Shown here piece after piece: positions 7,681 to 17,056 of a DNA stretch of 43,343 nucleotides. Under the pieces are notes generated by a model. The model saw nothing but the letters and a program-made list of their open reading frames with translations. It was not told the DNA's origin and searched no databases. Source of the DNA: a virus; IMG/VR virus record IMGVR_UViG_3300048918_000106, positions 1 through 43,343 of that record; one strand, given 5' to 3'. The stretch's first letter is position 1, and every line of letters starts with the position of its first letter. The position numbers and the translations under genes are program-made.

Positions 7681-8166
7681 ATGAGCTTCCCGCGTACTGT
7701 TCAACAATACCAAGCGCCGGCAGTCGAAGGTGACTTCGCGTCGGCCAATCCGCGCTTCAGCGTCATCGCTGGCGAAGGCGCGCTCATCGCTGGCGTCGGT
7801 GGCGCAACCGTCGGCCGCTTCGGCTGGGCTGATGCCAACGGCCTTGTCACCAACGCCGGCAGCGGCGCACCGACAGGCTTCCTGCACCGCGATAACCAGG
7901 CCCTGCTCGCTGGCTACCTGGACGTTAACAACATGACCATCGCGGCCGGCCTGCCGGTCACGATGCTGCGTGCTGCTGACGTTTGGGTCAAGACCGCAAC
8001 CACGGCGACTGTCGGCCAGAAGGCGTTCGCATCCAACACCGATGGTTCGATCAAAACCGGCGCGACCGGCGCGACCATCGCAGGCTTCACCGAAACTTCG
8101 TTCGTCGTTGACAGCGCGGGCGCGGTTGGTGAACTCATCAAAATTTCCAACGGGGCGCGTCCATGA
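7681..8166 (+). CDS. Capsid cement/decoration protein
   Basis: 161 aa. It resembles the structural cement (gp24-like) proteins that precede DUF2184 capsid genes. It is Gly/Ala/Thr-rich, beta-type and without cysteines, with [20 protein letters not shown] near 35-55 and [10 protein letters not shown] near 67. Such proteins bind the outside of the expanded capsid lattice and stabilise it. GGAG precedes the ATG. The stop overlaps the major capsid start (ATGA), so the two are probably translated together. Confidence 0.72.
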   Translation: MSFPRTVQQYQAPAVEGDFASANPRFSVIAGEGALIAGVGGATVGRFGWADANGLVTNAGSGAPTGFLHRDNQALLAGYLDVNNMTIAAGLPVTMLRAADVWVKTATTATVGQKAFASNTDGSIKTGATGATIAGFTETSFVVDSAGAVGELIKISNGARP

Positions 8167-9230
8167 AACTGACCACTCAACAGCAACTCGCGCAGCTTGC
8201 GTACCTCCAGCGCGAATACGGGATCGTGTTCGACGGCGCAATGGGTCCGATCAAAGGTCTGTTGCCGCGCGTCGAACTCAACGATGGCGCGTTCGGCAAC
8301 GTCGCGATGGACGCTCAGCCGGCCATGATCACCGTGTCGAACGCGGCCATTCCTGGCTACCTGACCAACTACATCGACCCGGAAGTGATTCGTGTGCTCG
8401 TCACGCCAATGAAGGCTTCGCAGATTTTTGGCGAAACCAAGAAAGGCGACTGGACGACGAAGACGACGACCTTCCCCATTGTGGAATCGACCGGCCAAGT
8501 CTCCAGCTATGGCGACTACAGCAACAACGGCTCGGTTGGCTCCAACGTCAATTGGGAAAACCGGCAGTCGTACCACTTCCAGACCATCACCCAATGGGGC
8601 GAGCAAGAGCTGGAAATGTACGGCGTCGGCAAGATCGATTACGCGGCCAACCTGAACATCGCCTCGGCGCTGACCATCGAGAAATTCCGCAACAAAACGT
8701 ACTTCTTCGGCGTCGCCGGCCTGCGCAACTACGGCGCGCTCAACGACCCGTCGCTGTTCACCCCGATTGCTCCGGCTGCAACCGGCACAAGCAGCGGCAC
8801 GCTGTGGAGCACCAAGGACGGTGCGGCCGTTTACGGTGACATCCAGTTGCTGTTCCAGCAGCTCGTGACGCAGACTCGCGGTCTGGTGGATCGCGAGTCG
8901 AAGATGACCTTGGCGTTGTCGCCGGAAATGGAAGTGAACTTCACGAAGACGAACCAGTACAACGTCAACGTGAGCGACCAGCTCAAGAAAAATTTCCCCA
9001 ACATGACCGTCAAAACCGCCGTGGAATACGCGACGACCGGCGGCCAGCTCGTGCAGCTCATCGCGGACAGCGCAGAAGGCCAAACCGTCGGCTACTGCGC
9101 GTTCACCGAGAAGATGCGCGCGCATCCGGTCATCCCTGACCTGTCGAGCTGGAAGCAGAAGAAATCGGCCGGCACCTGGGGCGCAATCATCCGCATGCCG
9201 ATGCTGATTGCCCAATTGCTGGGCGTGTAA
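8163..9230 (+). CDS. Major capsid protein (DUF2184)
   Basis: 355 aa. The shell subunit, expected to have the HK97 fold. The chain matches DUF2184 capsid proteins: N-terminal arm ([15 protein letters not shown]), [16 protein letters not shown] near residue 62, an E-loop-like stretch ([18 protein letters not shown]), [20 protein letters not shown], and a C-terminal half with ATGGQLVQL and [14 protein letters not shown]. No separate N-terminal delta domain is evident, fitting a separate scaffold. ATGA overlap with the cement gene. A strong hairpin follows the stop. Confidence 0.92.
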   Translation: MKLTTQQQLAQLAYLQREYGIVFDGAMGPIKGLLPRVELNDGAFGNVAMDAQPAMITVSNAAIPGYLTNYIDPEVIRVLVTPMKASQIFGETKKGDWTTKTTTFPIVESTGQVSSYGDYSNNGSVGSNVNWENRQSYHFQTITQWGEQELEMYGVGKIDYAANLNIASALTIEKFRNKTYFFGVAGLRNYGALNDPSLFTPIAPAATGTSSGTLWSTKDGAAVYGDIQLLFQQLVTQTRGLVDRESKMTLALSPEMEVNFTKTNQYNVNVSDQLKKNFPNMTVKTAVEYATTGGQLVQLIADSAEGQTVGYCAFTEKMRAHPVIPDLSSWKQKKSAGTWGAIIRMPMLIAQLLGV

Positions 9231-9238
9231 CACAACCC

Positions 9239-9268
9239 TGCGGCCGGTTGCTTCGGTAGCCGGCCGCA
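9239..9268 (+). terminator. GC-rich hairpin after the major capsid gene
   Basis: TGCGGCCGG pairs with CCGGCCGCA (9 bp, perfect) across a 12-nt loop. No T run follows, so read-through into the neck genes is expected. It may stabilise the capsid mRNA or act as a partial terminator, raising capsid output over downstream genes. Confidence 0.45.
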
Positions 9269-9289
9269 TCACCTTGAGGACCAAATAAA

Positions 9290-9658
9290 ATGAGTAAAAA
9301 TACTATCCCGAACTCGGGCAAAATCTCGGTTGGCTGCAAACTCCCGCACGGCCTGCATTTGGACATTGGCGATACGCGCGTCACGCTCAAGGGCGCGAAC
9401 GACGCGGAAATCATCGGCGGCCACGGCATCACCGAAAACGTCGATGCTGCTTTCTTCGCCAAGTGGTGCGAACTGAACCACCAGCATCCGGCGCTGGAAA
9501 ACAACCTGATTTTCGCGCAGGCCAAAACCGCCGACGTGAAGGCGCAAGCCAAAGAGCAAAAGAACGTGAAAACCGGCTTCGAGGGCATCAACCCGGCCGC
9601 ACCCGGTGACGGTGTGAAGCCGGACGAGAAGCAGCAAATGCCGGAATCGAGGGAATAA
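9290..9658 (+). CDS. Hypothetical protein after the capsid gene
   Basis: 122 aa, no firm family. The first ~80 residues look like a compact domain ([36 protein letters not shown]) followed by [17 protein letters not shown]. The last 40 residues are Lys/Glu/Gln-rich and probably disordered. Similar small proteins sit between capsid and neck genes in other DUF2184 phages and may be minor head components. GAGG precedes the ATG. Confidence 0.65.
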   Translation: MSKNTIPNSGKISVGCKLPHGLHLDIGDTRVTLKGANDAEIIGGHGITENVDAAFFAKWCELNHQHPALENNLIFAQAKTADVKAQAKEQKNVKTGFEGINPAAPGDGVKPDEKQQMPESRE

Positions 9659-9660
9659 CC

Positions 9661-10080
9661 GTGGCCATCGTCGCTTTCGATATTGCCGCTTTCCGCGCCC
9701 GCTACCCTGAGTTTGTCAGTGTGAGCGATCAGGCGCTGAACGACTATTTTTCGGAAGCGACGATTTATTGCAACAACACCGACGCAAGCCGCGTTGCTGA
9801 CGTGAGCATTCGTGCAGTTTTCCTAAATATGTTGACCGCGCACATTGCTGACCTGAGCAAACGCGCCCAAACCGCGCCGCTCGTCGGGCGTATCACCGAA
9901 GCAACCGAAGGCTCCGTCTCCGTGCGCGCTGAAATGGCCCCGGCGGACGGCTCGTCTGCATGGTTCATGCAGACGCAGTACGGCGCGGCCTATTGGCAGG
10001 CGTCAGCACCCTACAGGACGTTTCAAACCGTTCCAGGTCGATCCTATACCCAGCGAGGCGGCCGAGGATGGCCACGGTAA
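9661..10080 (+). CDS. DUF4054 head-tail adaptor
   Basis: 139 aa from a GTG start, with GAGGGAATAACC upstream. The [32 protein letters not shown] start, the helical middle ([10 protein letters not shown]) and the late [14 protein letters not shown] segment are typical of DUF4054 adaptor proteins, which bind under the portal and begin the neck, like the lambda/HK97 gp6 type. The C-terminus is Arg-rich. It overlaps the next gene by 13 bp. Confidence 0.8.
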   Translation: MAIVAFDIAAFRARYPEFVSVSDQALNDYFSEATIYCNNTDASRVADVSIRAVFLNMLTAHIADLSKRAQTAPLVGRITEATEGSVSVRAEMAPADGSSAWFMQTQYGAAYWQASAPYRTFQTVPGRSYTQRGGRGWPR

Positions 10081-10613
10081 AAATAACGGGCGGTAAGAAC
10101 GTTCAAGAAACGTTGAAGCGCATTGCTGCGCTCATCGAGAAGGGTAAAGGCGTCAACGTCGGGTTCCTTGAAGACGCGACCTACCCCGATGGTACGAAGG
10201 TTGCGATGGTGGCGGCAATCCAGAACTTCGGTGCACCCGGCCGCAGCATCCCTGCGCGCCCGTTCTTTACAAATATGGTGTCGAACAAAGCGCCAACCTG
10301 GGGCGCTGCGTTCGCTAAGCTGCTGAAGGCGAACAACTACGACACGCACGCCGCGCTCGCGATGATGGGCGAAGGCATCAAGGGTCAGCTACAACAGGCC
10401 ATCAAGGACACGAACGAGCCGCCGCTATCGCAAATTACGCTCATGCTCCGCAAGATGCGCAGCGAGGATCAAAGCCTTGAGGTGACAGGCGCGGTCGTTG
10501 GCGAGGCGGCGCGGCGGGTGGCTGCCGGTGAGAGCACGGCCGGCGTGTCTACTAAGCCGCTCAACGATACGGCACACATGCAAAACAGCGTCGATTATGA
10601 GGTGATAGGATGA
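10068..10613 (+). CDS. Neck/tail-completion protein (HK97 gp10-like)
   Basis: 181 aa. [39 protein letters not shown] is the characteristic core of phage virion morphogenesis proteins of the gp10/gpZ kind (GxxIPARPFxR pattern). These complete the neck or tail end during joining. The frame is open from 9960, but the ATG at 10068 follows GCCGAGG and avoids a long overlap. The stop overlaps the next start (ATGA). Confidence 0.78.
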   Translation: MATVKITGGKNVQETLKRIAALIEKGKGVNVGFLEDATYPDGTKVAMVAAIQNFGAPGRSIPARPFFTNMVSNKAPTWGAAFAKLLKANNYDTHAALAMMGEGIKGQLQQAIKDTNEPPLSQITLMLRKMRSEDQSLEVTGAVVGEAARRVAAGESTAGVSTKPLNDTAHMQNSVDYEVIG

Positions 10614-10996
10614 ACCTGCACGCGCTCGCCAGCGGCCTTACGGGCAACGTGAATCCCCCCGTGGATGTGGTCGTAAAACGCAGCCTGGGTGCCGGCGAGG
10701 ACGCGAGCGGGCGCGTGGTGCCGCAATACGATACCCCGCTGGCTACAACGGGCAACAAACAGAGTTTGACGGGCAGTGATATTTACCGCCTTCAAGGACA
10801 AAACGTCCAGGGGGTGGTGTGCAAAATGTACCTAAGCGGCAACTATGAAGGGCTGTTTCGGGTACTCGGTAAAGGTGGCGATCTTCTCATCTTTGAGAAT
10901 CACACATATCTTGTTGCGGCCGTGCTTGAGCGTTACCCCGAGTGGTGCTGCGTGGCACTAACGATGCAACTTGACGGTGCTAGCGGACGGGGTTAA
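10610..10996 (+). CDS. Head-tail connector-like protein
   Basis: 128 aa, no specific family recognised. The chain is mostly beta (VVVKRSLGAGEDASGRVVPQ, then KMYLSGNYEGLFRVLGKGGDLLIFENHTYLVAAVLERYPEWCCVALT). Its slot between the gp10-like protein and the tail terminator is that of a head-closure or connector protein in many myoviruses. The start overlaps the previous stop (ATGA). Confidence 0.65.
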   Translation: MNLHALASGLTGNVNPPVDVVVKRSLGAGEDASGRVVPQYDTPLATTGNKQSLTGSDIYRLQGQNVQGVVCKMYLSGNYEGLFRVLGKGGDLLIFENHTYLVAAVLERYPEWCCVALTMQLDGASGRG

Positions 10997-10999
10997 CCC

Positions 11000-11515
11000 A
11001 TGATCATAACGCCAAACGAAGACCAAGTTTTTACGACTTTGCGCGCGTTTATCGTGACGCTCGCTGGCACGCAGCGCGTATTGCGCACACCTGTGAACCG
11101 CGCCGACATGCCGAAGGACGCGTTTGTTGCAATGACGCCTGGGGTTTTTGAGCTGCTTGCCACGAACAGCAGCACAACGAATGCGACGACGCGCACAGTG
11201 TATAGTCACAAGCGGTTCGACTGTCAAATTGATTGCTACGGCCCCAGCTCGTCGGACTTGGCAAACACGATTACAACACTGTTTCGCGACCCATACGGAG
11301 CGGATGCGTTGGCCGTGTCGGGATTTGACATCGCGCCGCTGTATGCCGATACCGCGCAGCAAATGCCCATCGTTGACAGCGAAAACCAGTACCAGGAACG
11401 TTGGACGTTCAAATTGGTCTTGCAAGTCAATCATGTGGTGTCAACCGACCAACAATCGGCTAATATTGCGACTGTTGATATTGTGAACGTAGATTCGACG
11501 TATCCCCCAACTTAA
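11000..11515 (+). CDS. Tail terminator/neck protein (LIC_12616-like)
   Basis: 171 aa. The pattern of an N-terminal helix (EDQVFTTLRAFIVTLA), VLRTPVNRADMPKDAFVAMTPG, FDCQIDCYGPSSSDLANTITTLFRDPYGADAL and a QERWTFKLVLQVNHVV strand is that of the LIC_12616 family, neck proteins encoded just before DUF3383 sheath genes. It likely caps the tail tube and sheath and joins them to the head. One short intergenic gap leads to the sheath gene. Confidence 0.78.
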   Translation: MIITPNEDQVFTTLRAFIVTLAGTQRVLRTPVNRADMPKDAFVAMTPGVFELLATNSSTTNATTRTVYSHKRFDCQIDCYGPSSSDLANTITTLFRDPYGADALAVSGFDIAPLYADTAQQMPIVDSENQYQERWTFKLVLQVNHVVSTDQQSANIATVDIVNVDSTYPPT

Positions 11516-11527
11516 CCGGAGCGACAA

Positions 11528-13009
11528 ATGAGCATCCCTGTAAGCAACCTTGTGCAGATTAATCCCGCAGTTCTGAGCGGCGGCGGTGCCGCGCTTGCGC
11601 TTGCCGGCTTGATGCTGACCAACTCGACCGCCATCCCGATCAACACCGTTCAAAGCTTCAACAGTCAAGCTGCTGTTGCCGCTTTCTTCGGCGCAGGTTC
11701 AACCGAAGCATCGCTCGCATCAAACTACTTCTCGGGTTACGACAACTCGACTGTTAAACCGGGCAACCTGCTGATGGCGCAGTACCCGAGCACCGCAGTT
11801 GCAGCTTACATGCGCGGCGGCAGCTTGGCGGCCATGACGCTCGCGCAGCTCCAGGCGCTCAACGGCATTCTCACCGTGACGGTTGACGGGGTGCCGAAAA
11901 CGTCGTCTGCGATCAACCTTTCCACGGCAACCAGTTTTTCGGACGCGGCAACGAAGATTCAAGCCGGTTTCACCGCGCCCAACTTCGTCGTCAGCTACGA
12001 CGCGCAGCGTGCGGGCTTCGTGTTCACATCGAACACGACCGGCAACGCGTCGAGTGCAACTGTCGCGTCCGGCACCCTGTCGGCCGGCCTGAACCTGACT
12101 ACCGCAACCGGCGCGGTTGTGTCGCCCGGTGCTGCCGCTACCACGCCGGCCGCCGCGATGGACAACATTGCAACGCTCACGCAGAATTGGGCGGCGTTCA
12201 CCACGACGTTTGAGCCGGTGATTGCCGACAAACTGGCCTTCGCAGCCTGGACGAGCGGCAAGAACAACCGCTTTGCCTACGTCGGCTGGGATACCGACGC
12301 GACCAATGCAACCAACGGCGCGAACGCGGCCGGCTTCGGCGCGCAGGTTGCAACCGCCGGTTACTCGGGCGTCATGCCTATCTACGGCGGCGCGCAGTAT
12401 GCCGCCTTTGTGCTCGGTACAGCAGCATCTATCGACTTCACGCGGCGCAACGGTCGCATCACGTTCGCGTACAAATCCCAATCGGGCCTTGTGGCCAACG
12501 TGACCGACTCGACTGCGGCGGCAAATCTCGCCGCGAACGGCTACAACTTATACGGCCAGTACGCATCACCCGGCAATTCGGCGTCGTTCCTCGCACCCGG
12601 TTCGATTTCAGGCCCGTTCAAGTGGGCTGATACCTACTTCAACGAAATCCAGCTCAGCAGCGCCTTTCAGGCCGCGCTGATTGCGCTGTTGACCGGCACC
12701 CCGTCCATTCCGTACAACCCGGACGGCAAGAACATGGTTGAATCGGCGCTCATCGGCCCGATCAACGCGGCGCTCGACTTCGGCTCGATCCGCGAAAACG
12801 TTGCGCTGTCGGCCGCGCAGGCTGCGCAGGTCAACACCGCCGCCGGCACGCAGATTGATTCCGTGCTGTCGTCGCGCGGCTGGTATCTCCAGGTAAAGGA
12901 CGCGCCGGCCAACGTGCGCGCCGCTCGTGGTTCGTTCCCGCTGACGTTCTGGTACATGGACGGTGGCAGCGTGCACAACTTCAACATGGCATCTATCGCC
13001 ATCCAGTAA
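11528..13009 (+). CDS. Contractile tail sheath protein (DUF3383)
   Basis: 493 aa. DUF3383-family sheath. The start MSIPVSNLVQINPAVLSGGG, a variable Ser/Thr/Ala-rich inserted domain (about 110-210, LTVTVDGVPKTSSAINLSTA), then FVLGTAASIDFTRRNGRITFAYK and a C-terminal handshake-type region (GWYLQVKDAPANVRAARG, FWYMDGGSVHNFNMASIAIQ) follow the family. It polymerises round the tube and contracts on infection. The gene defines the phage as a myovirus. CGGAGCGACAA precedes the ATG. Confidence 0.9.
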   Translation: MSIPVSNLVQINPAVLSGGGAALALAGLMLTNSTAIPINTVQSFNSQAAVAAFFGAGSTEASLASNYFSGYDNSTVKPGNLLMAQYPSTAVAAYMRGGSLAAMTLAQLQALNGILTVTVDGVPKTSSAINLSTATSFSDAATKIQAGFTAPNFVVSYDAQRAGFVFTSNTTGNASSATVASGTLSAGLNLTTATGAVVSPGAAATTPAAAMDNIATLTQNWAAFTTTFEPVIADKLAFAAWTSGKNNRFAYVGWDTDATNATNGANAAGFGAQVATAGYSGVMPIYGGAQYAAFVLGTAASIDFTRRNGRITFAYKSQSGLVANVTDSTAAANLAANGYNLYGQYASPGNSASFLAPGSISGPFKWADTYFNEIQLSSAFQAALIALLTGTPSIPYNPDGKNMVESALIGPINAALDFGSIRENVALSAAQAAQVNTAAGTQIDSVLSSRGWYLQVKDAPANVRAARGSFPLTFWYMDGGSVHNFNMASIAIQ

Positions 13010-13025
13010 AAAGGGACAACCTGAC

Positions 13026-13457
13026 ATGAAAACCTTAACCACAGCCAACAGCTCGCTTTTCCTCCAGATTACCGGGCTGTATCCGATCCCGCAGAAGATC
13101 GAAGGTTTTGCGATGGACGAAGCCTTCGCGACCGACGACGTGACGACCGCCGAAACCCAAATGGGCGTTGATGGCCGGCTGTCGTCCGGCTACACCCCGT
13201 ACCCGGTATCGCTCAAGATCGTGCTTCAAGCGGACTCGCCGTCGATGAGCATTTTCGACAACCTCATCGCCGCGCAGGACGCGGCAAACGAGGTGTACCG
13301 CATCGACGCGTCCGCGCTGCTGCAAGGAACCGGCGACAAGTACGCCTTCATCAAGGGTACGCTTACCAAGTTCACGCCGATGTCTGAATCGAAAAAGATT
13401 CTGCAACCTCGGACGTTTGAATTCGTGTTTGAGAGCAAAACCAAGTCGCCGGTATAA
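13026..13457 (+). CDS. Tail tube protein
   Basis: 143 aa. A beta-rich tube subunit typical of this position: NSSLFLQITGLYPIPQKIEG, ATDDVTTAETQMGVDGRLSSGYTPYPVSLKIVLQ, and a final LQPRTFEFVFESKTKSP strand. It stacks as hexamers inside the sheath. The frame is open from 12963, but the ATG at 13026 lies just after the sheath stop and gives the expected N-terminus. Confidence 0.83.
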   Translation: MKTLTTANSSLFLQITGLYPIPQKIEGFAMDEAFATDDVTTAETQMGVDGRLSSGYTPYPVSLKIVLQADSPSMSIFDNLIAAQDAANEVYRIDASALLQGTGDKYAFIKGTLTKFTPMSESKKILQPRTFEFVFESKTKSPV

Positions 13458-13460
13458 GCC

Positions 13461-13898
13461 ATGCTCAACACGAAAACAATCACCATCCGGGGCGGCCGCG
13501 ATGACGGCAAAATGTTCGTCATCACCGAAATGCCCGCACGTCCGGCTTACCGCTGGGCGCTGCGGGCGCTTTTCGCGCTGATGAACTCGGGCGTTGAAGT
13601 ACCGGAAGACATCCAGGCGGCCGGCATGGCTGCGATTGCGGCGCTCGGCATTAAGGCGCTCGGTAACGCGAGCTTCGCCGCAATGGAGCCGCTTCTCGAT
13701 GAAATGCTGGCGTGTGTCAGTTTCGTCCCCGATCCGTCGAAATCTGACATCAGGTTGAACGACATTGAACGTCACATCGAGGACGCAAAGACCTTCTTCA
13801 CCCTGCAAAAAGAAACCGTGACCCTGCATCTTGCACCTTTTATGCAAGGCGTCGTATCGAATGGGGCTTCGACGCCGCAGATGCCCCACGCGGGCTGA
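13461..13898 (+). CDS. Tail assembly chaperone, short (G-like) form
   Basis: 145 aa if read without a shift. It lies between tube and tape measure, the place of lambda G/GT-type chaperones that coat the tape measure during tail assembly. The first ~115 residues form a helical domain (MLNTKTITIRGGRDDGKMF; MPARPAYRWALRALFALMNSG). After about residue 115 the reading weakens, while the -1 frame becomes protein-like and stays open to 14065 with no start of its own. The longer form is a separate entry. Confidence 0.8.
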   Translation: MLNTKTITIRGGRDDGKMFVITEMPARPAYRWALRALFALMNSGVEVPEDIQAAGMAAIAALGIKALGNASFAAMEPLLDEMLACVSFVPDPSKSDIRLNDIERHIEDAKTFFTLQKETVTLHLAPFMQGVVSNGASTPQMPHAG

Positions 13899-14065
13899 TC
13901 GACTACGCGAACGTGCCGCGCCCCATCGGCGCGGTTGTGTCTCGCGGGCTGGCGTCCCTGCACGAGTTGGACACCGTGTACGGGACGCCGGACCTTTATG
14001 ACATGCTGGAAATTATCACCGTTGATGCCCATAATCAGCGAGTGATGAACAAACCGAAGGTGTGA
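13461..14065 (+). CDS. Tail assembly chaperone, -1 frameshifted (GT-like) form
   Basis: A ribosomal -1 slip would give a 201-aa fusion. The -1 frame has a stop at 13766-13768 and is then open to the TGA at 14063-14065, so the slip lies between 13769 and about 13895. The extension reads FYARRRIEWGFDAADAPRG, then LIDYANVPRPIGAV and LASLHELDTVYGTPDLYDML, a plausible folded domain filling an otherwise empty 170-bp gap before the tape measure. Candidate slip sites are CGCAAAG (13784-13790), GCAAAAA (13805-13811) and ACCTTTT (13835-13841); none is a textbook heptamer. Programmed frameshifting at this position is common in tailed phages; here it is inferred. Confidence 0.68.
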
Positions 14066-14067
14066 GC

Positions 14068-16116
14068 ATGCCCACAATTATTGATTCCCTGCTTGTCACC
14101 CTCGGCGTCGATCCCAAACAGTTTGTCAAGGGTGCGGCGGACGCGAACAAAGCGCAAAAGAGCATCGAGCGGCAGGCGGGGCGAACCGCGCGAGTGCTCA
14201 CCGAGTACGAACGCAAGGTTGCTGACGAGCGCAAAAAATACGCCAGGGAATCCGAAGAACAAGCGAAGCGGATGGCTGAGAATATCCGCGCGGTCCGCAA
14301 CGAGCTGATTGGCTGGCTTGCGGTCCTGACGGCCGGCAAGACGCTGAAAGACTTCTTCGGTGACACGATCAACGAAGCGGCCAAGTTGCACTTCCTGTCG
14401 CAAAACCTGCGGATGAGCACCGAGGATTTGCAGGCGTGGCAGCGCGCGGCAGAACGTGCGGGCGGCTCTAAAGAAGGCATGCTCAACCAACTGCGCAAGT
14501 CGGCCGAGGATATTGCCGCGCTGCGTTCGGGCCTTGGCCCGTCCGATGCGATGCAATGGTTTTTCCGCATGGGTGGCTCGGCGTCGGACCTCAAGGACGG
14601 AAATACCTATTTGCTAGCTCGCGCGCAAATAATCCACGACCTGTTTGCAAAAGACCCGTCGCGCGCGGCACTGATCGCCGCGAACATGGGTATATCGCAA
14701 GATCAGTTCGACCTGATCAAACAGGGGCCGTCTGCAATCCTGGCACTCGTGGACGCACAGAAAAAGAATTCCGCCATCACGGGGCAGGATGCGAGCGCCG
14801 CGCTCGCCCTGCGTAATCGCTGGCTCGACTTCAAAGATTCGCTTCAGGCGACGACGACAAAAATTTTGGTTGCGTCAATCCCGGCAATCGAAGCCTTGGT
14901 TGGCTGGTTGCAGAAGTTGACCCAATGGGTTACTGAAAACAAGGATGAAATTGGCCGCTGGGCCAGCGACGTTGTTGCAAAAATGATTCCGGTGCTGACC
15001 GACATCGGCCGCGCGCTTGCAAATACGGACTGGAAGGCAACCAAGGACGGCATTAAGGAAGTTGGTGCGGCGATCATCGAGATTGCGGACAGTCTGCGTG
15101 AAGTGCTCGACCTTTGGAACAAGTGGACCGGGCGCAACGAGAAGCCGACCGCAGGCGTGAGCAAAGTCGGCCCGGTTCGGCTGGGTAAAAAAGAAGACCT
15201 CAAGACCGACGACGCGCACAATGGGCGCGCGCCGACACGCGAAGCGCCGCAGGCCATCAAACCGGGTTCGTTCTTGGCGAAGGTGAGCGATGGTATCGAA
15301 ATGGCGCTTGCGCGCACGCTTGCGTCGTTTGGCAACAAGCCTGCCGCAGAGTTTGTGCGCGATAAAACCGGCAAGGATGATTACAACGCCGGCCCCGCGC
15401 ACAGTTCCATCGTTGACAAGTTGATCAAGATGGGTTGGACGCGCGAACAAGCGGCCGGTATCACTGCCAGCTTCGACCAGGAAAGCGGACTCAACCCAGC
15501 CGCACGCAATCCGAAGTCGGGCGCGTACGGGTTGGCTCAATGGCTTGGGTCACGGGTTTCTGATTTCAAAAAATGGTCCGGTCGCGATTTAGTCGGGTCG
15601 TCGCTTGATGATCAGCTTGGATTTTTCCAGTACGAAGTGACCAAGGGTAAAGAACGGGCGGCCGGCGATGCATTGCGCGCTGCAAAAACTGCGGCCGAGG
15701 CGGCGCGCATTCACGCTACGATGTACGAGCGCCCCGACGCAAACGAAGCGAACATAGCGCGCCGTCAGTCGCTTGCCGAGGCGATCAATTCGCAAATGCA
15801 GAAACGCGACGCGCCACGCCCTTCCGCACCGCCGGTGGCACCTGACGTTGCCAGTGACAGTAAAACACGCGCTGGCGGCGATTTAGCGACCCTGGCGGGG
15901 CAATTGCGAGCGCTGGACGTTGCGCGGACACCAGCGCTTGCCGCATTGCAGCCGAATGCGAGCCGGTCTGCAAACGTGCAAACTGAGGTTAAAATAGGCC
16001 AATTGGTAATCAACACCAAAGCCACGGATGCGGCCGGTATCGCGCGTGAGCTTCCCGGCGAGCTGGAAAAAGGCGGCTTCGGCTGGGTGACGCAAGCTAA
16101 CACGGGGATTGCATAA
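14068..16116 (+). CDS. Tape measure protein with tail lysozyme domain
   Basis: 682 aa. It sets tail length and is threaded into the cell on infection. The first ~350 residues are helical and coiled-coil-like (DANKAQKSIERQAGRTARVL), with a hydrophobic stretch near 90 (ELIGWLAVLTAGKTL). Residues ~445-560 form a phage tail lysozyme-like domain (VDKLIKMGWTREQAAGITAS, FDQESGLNPAA, GAYGLAQWLGSR), where the Glu of DQESGL is the likely catalytic acid. The C-terminus carries a beta motif (VKIGQLVINTKATDAAGIA) seen in many tape measures. A GTG lies at 14062, but the ATG at 14068 is taken. At 682 aa it predicts a fairly short tail. Confidence 0.88.
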   Translation: MPTIIDSLLVTLGVDPKQFVKGAADANKAQKSIERQAGRTARVLTEYERKVADERKKYARESEEQAKRMAENIRAVRNELIGWLAVLTAGKTLKDFFGDTINEAAKLHFLSQNLRMSTEDLQAWQRAAERAGGSKEGMLNQLRKSAEDIAALRSGLGPSDAMQWFFRMGGSASDLKDGNTYLLARAQIIHDLFAKDPSRAALIAANMGISQDQFDLIKQGPSAILALVDAQKKNSAITGQDASAALALRNRWLDFKDSLQATTTKILVASIPAIEALVGWLQKLTQWVTENKDEIGRWASDVVAKMIPVLTDIGRALANTDWKATKDGIKEVGAAIIEIADSLREVLDLWNKWTGRNEKPTAGVSKVGPVRLGKKEDLKTDDAHNGRAPTREAPQAIKPGSFLAKVSDGIEMALARTLASFGNKPAAEFVRDKTGKDDYNAGPAHSSIVDKLIKMGWTREQAAGITASFDQESGLNPAARNPKSGAYGLAQWLGSRVSDFKKWSGRDLVGSSLDDQLGFFQYEVTKGKERAAGDALRAAKTAAEAARIHATMYERPDANEANIARRQSLAEAINSQMQKRDAPRPSAPPVAPDVASDSKTRAGGDLATLAGQLRALDVARTPALAALQPNASRSANVQTEVKIGQLVINTKATDAAGIARELPGELEKGGFGWVTQANTGIA

Positions 16117-16757
16117 TGCCGCTGCCTGTTGTTCCTAAATCACTCTACCCGCTCGTGCCGTTCGCGCCGGGTATTCCGGCCGTCTTGCGCAGCGGCGCGG
16201 CAATTCTCGACGCGGCTACGCTGAACAAGCTTGGCATCGGTGACGCCCTGAATTCATTTTTGGGTAGCAATGCGCCGAAATGGGGGCTGTACGATACGGA
16301 CGGCAACCCGGTTGTTTTTGCTGATTCGGTGGAAGCATTCGACTACAACAGCGGGTCAAGCGTGTCCAACTACCCAATCGAAGGCGGTAAATTTTCGTCG
16401 TACAACAAGGTTGCGAACCCCTATGACATTGTTTTGCGCATGAACTGCGGTAGCGCCATCGATAACCGGGTTGACTTCCTAGTGGGCCTGGAGAACGCAG
16501 CCGCGTCACTTGAGCTTTATACTGTCGTGACCCCGGAATTCGTCTACCATGACGCGAATGTTGTTTCGTTCAACTACCGGCGGGAATCCACCAGCGGCGC
16601 AAACAAAATCATCGCGGATGTGCACATCACGGAGGTGCGTCAAGTTGAAGCATCGCAGTTCACCAATACGAAATCCGACAGTGCTGTTGGTGCGGTGTCG
16701 CTCGGTCAGATACAGCCAGTTGGTGATGTAGACTTCGATCCTGGGGAGTTTGTCTAA
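16116..16757 (+). CDS. Baseplate/tail protein after the tape measure
   Basis: 213 aa. It starts in a TAATG overlap with the tape measure stop. The N-terminal third is hydrophobic, Pro- and Ala-rich; residues ~60-200 look beta-rich ([46 protein letters not shown]). The position and the 'YNKVxxPYD' segment resemble baseplate proteins of contractile phages that initiate the tube at the hub (DUF6046-like/Dit-like role), but I cannot fix the family. Confidence 0.68.
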   Translation: MPLPVVPKSLYPLVPFAPGIPAVLRSGAAILDAATLNKLGIGDALNSFLGSNAPKWGLYDTDGNPVVFADSVEAFDYNSGSSVSNYPIEGGKFSSYNKVANPYDIVLRMNCGSAIDNRVDFLVGLENAAASLELYTVVTPEFVYHDANVVSFNYRRESTSGANKIIADVHITEVRQVEASQFTNTKSDSAVGAVSLGQIQPVGDVDFDPGEFV

Positions 16758-17056
16758 TGCTTCGAATCCCGCTCACCCCTGACCCATCGCTGACGTTCTC
16801 GGTAACGCTCGGCGGCCAAACGTGCAAGGTTGAATTGGCGCAACGGCTAACCGGCGTGTATATGGATTTGTACGTTGGCGATCAGCCGATTGTGCAGGGT
16901 GCTGTCTGCCTGGACCGCGTGCGCATTGTTCGATACGGCTACCTCGGATTTGTTGGCGACTTGGCGTTTATCGATACGCAGGGAACAAACGACCCCCATT
17001 TTTCCGGCTTCGGCGGCCGGTTCACGTTGGTCTACCTTGAAGCGGCGGACCTATGA
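16757..17056 (+). CDS. Baseplate plug protein
   Basis: 99 aa. A compact beta protein starting in a TAATG overlap. The composition and motifs ([53 protein letters not shown]) match the small baseplate plug proteins of short contractile phages such as cyanophage Pam3, which seal the tube lumen next to the hub. ATGA overlap with the hub gene. Confidence 0.75.
   Translation: MLRIPLTPDPSLTFSVTLGGQTCKVELAQRLTGVYMDLYVGDQPIVQGAVCLDRVRIVRYGYLGFVGDLAFIDTQGTNDPHFSGFGGRFTLVYLEAADL

Noticed and set aside
7914-9284. 456-aa ORF on the minus strand
   Set aside because: It is antisense to the cement and major capsid genes, whose frames are conserved; Arg/His/Val-rich content reflects GC-skewed third positions, not a protein.
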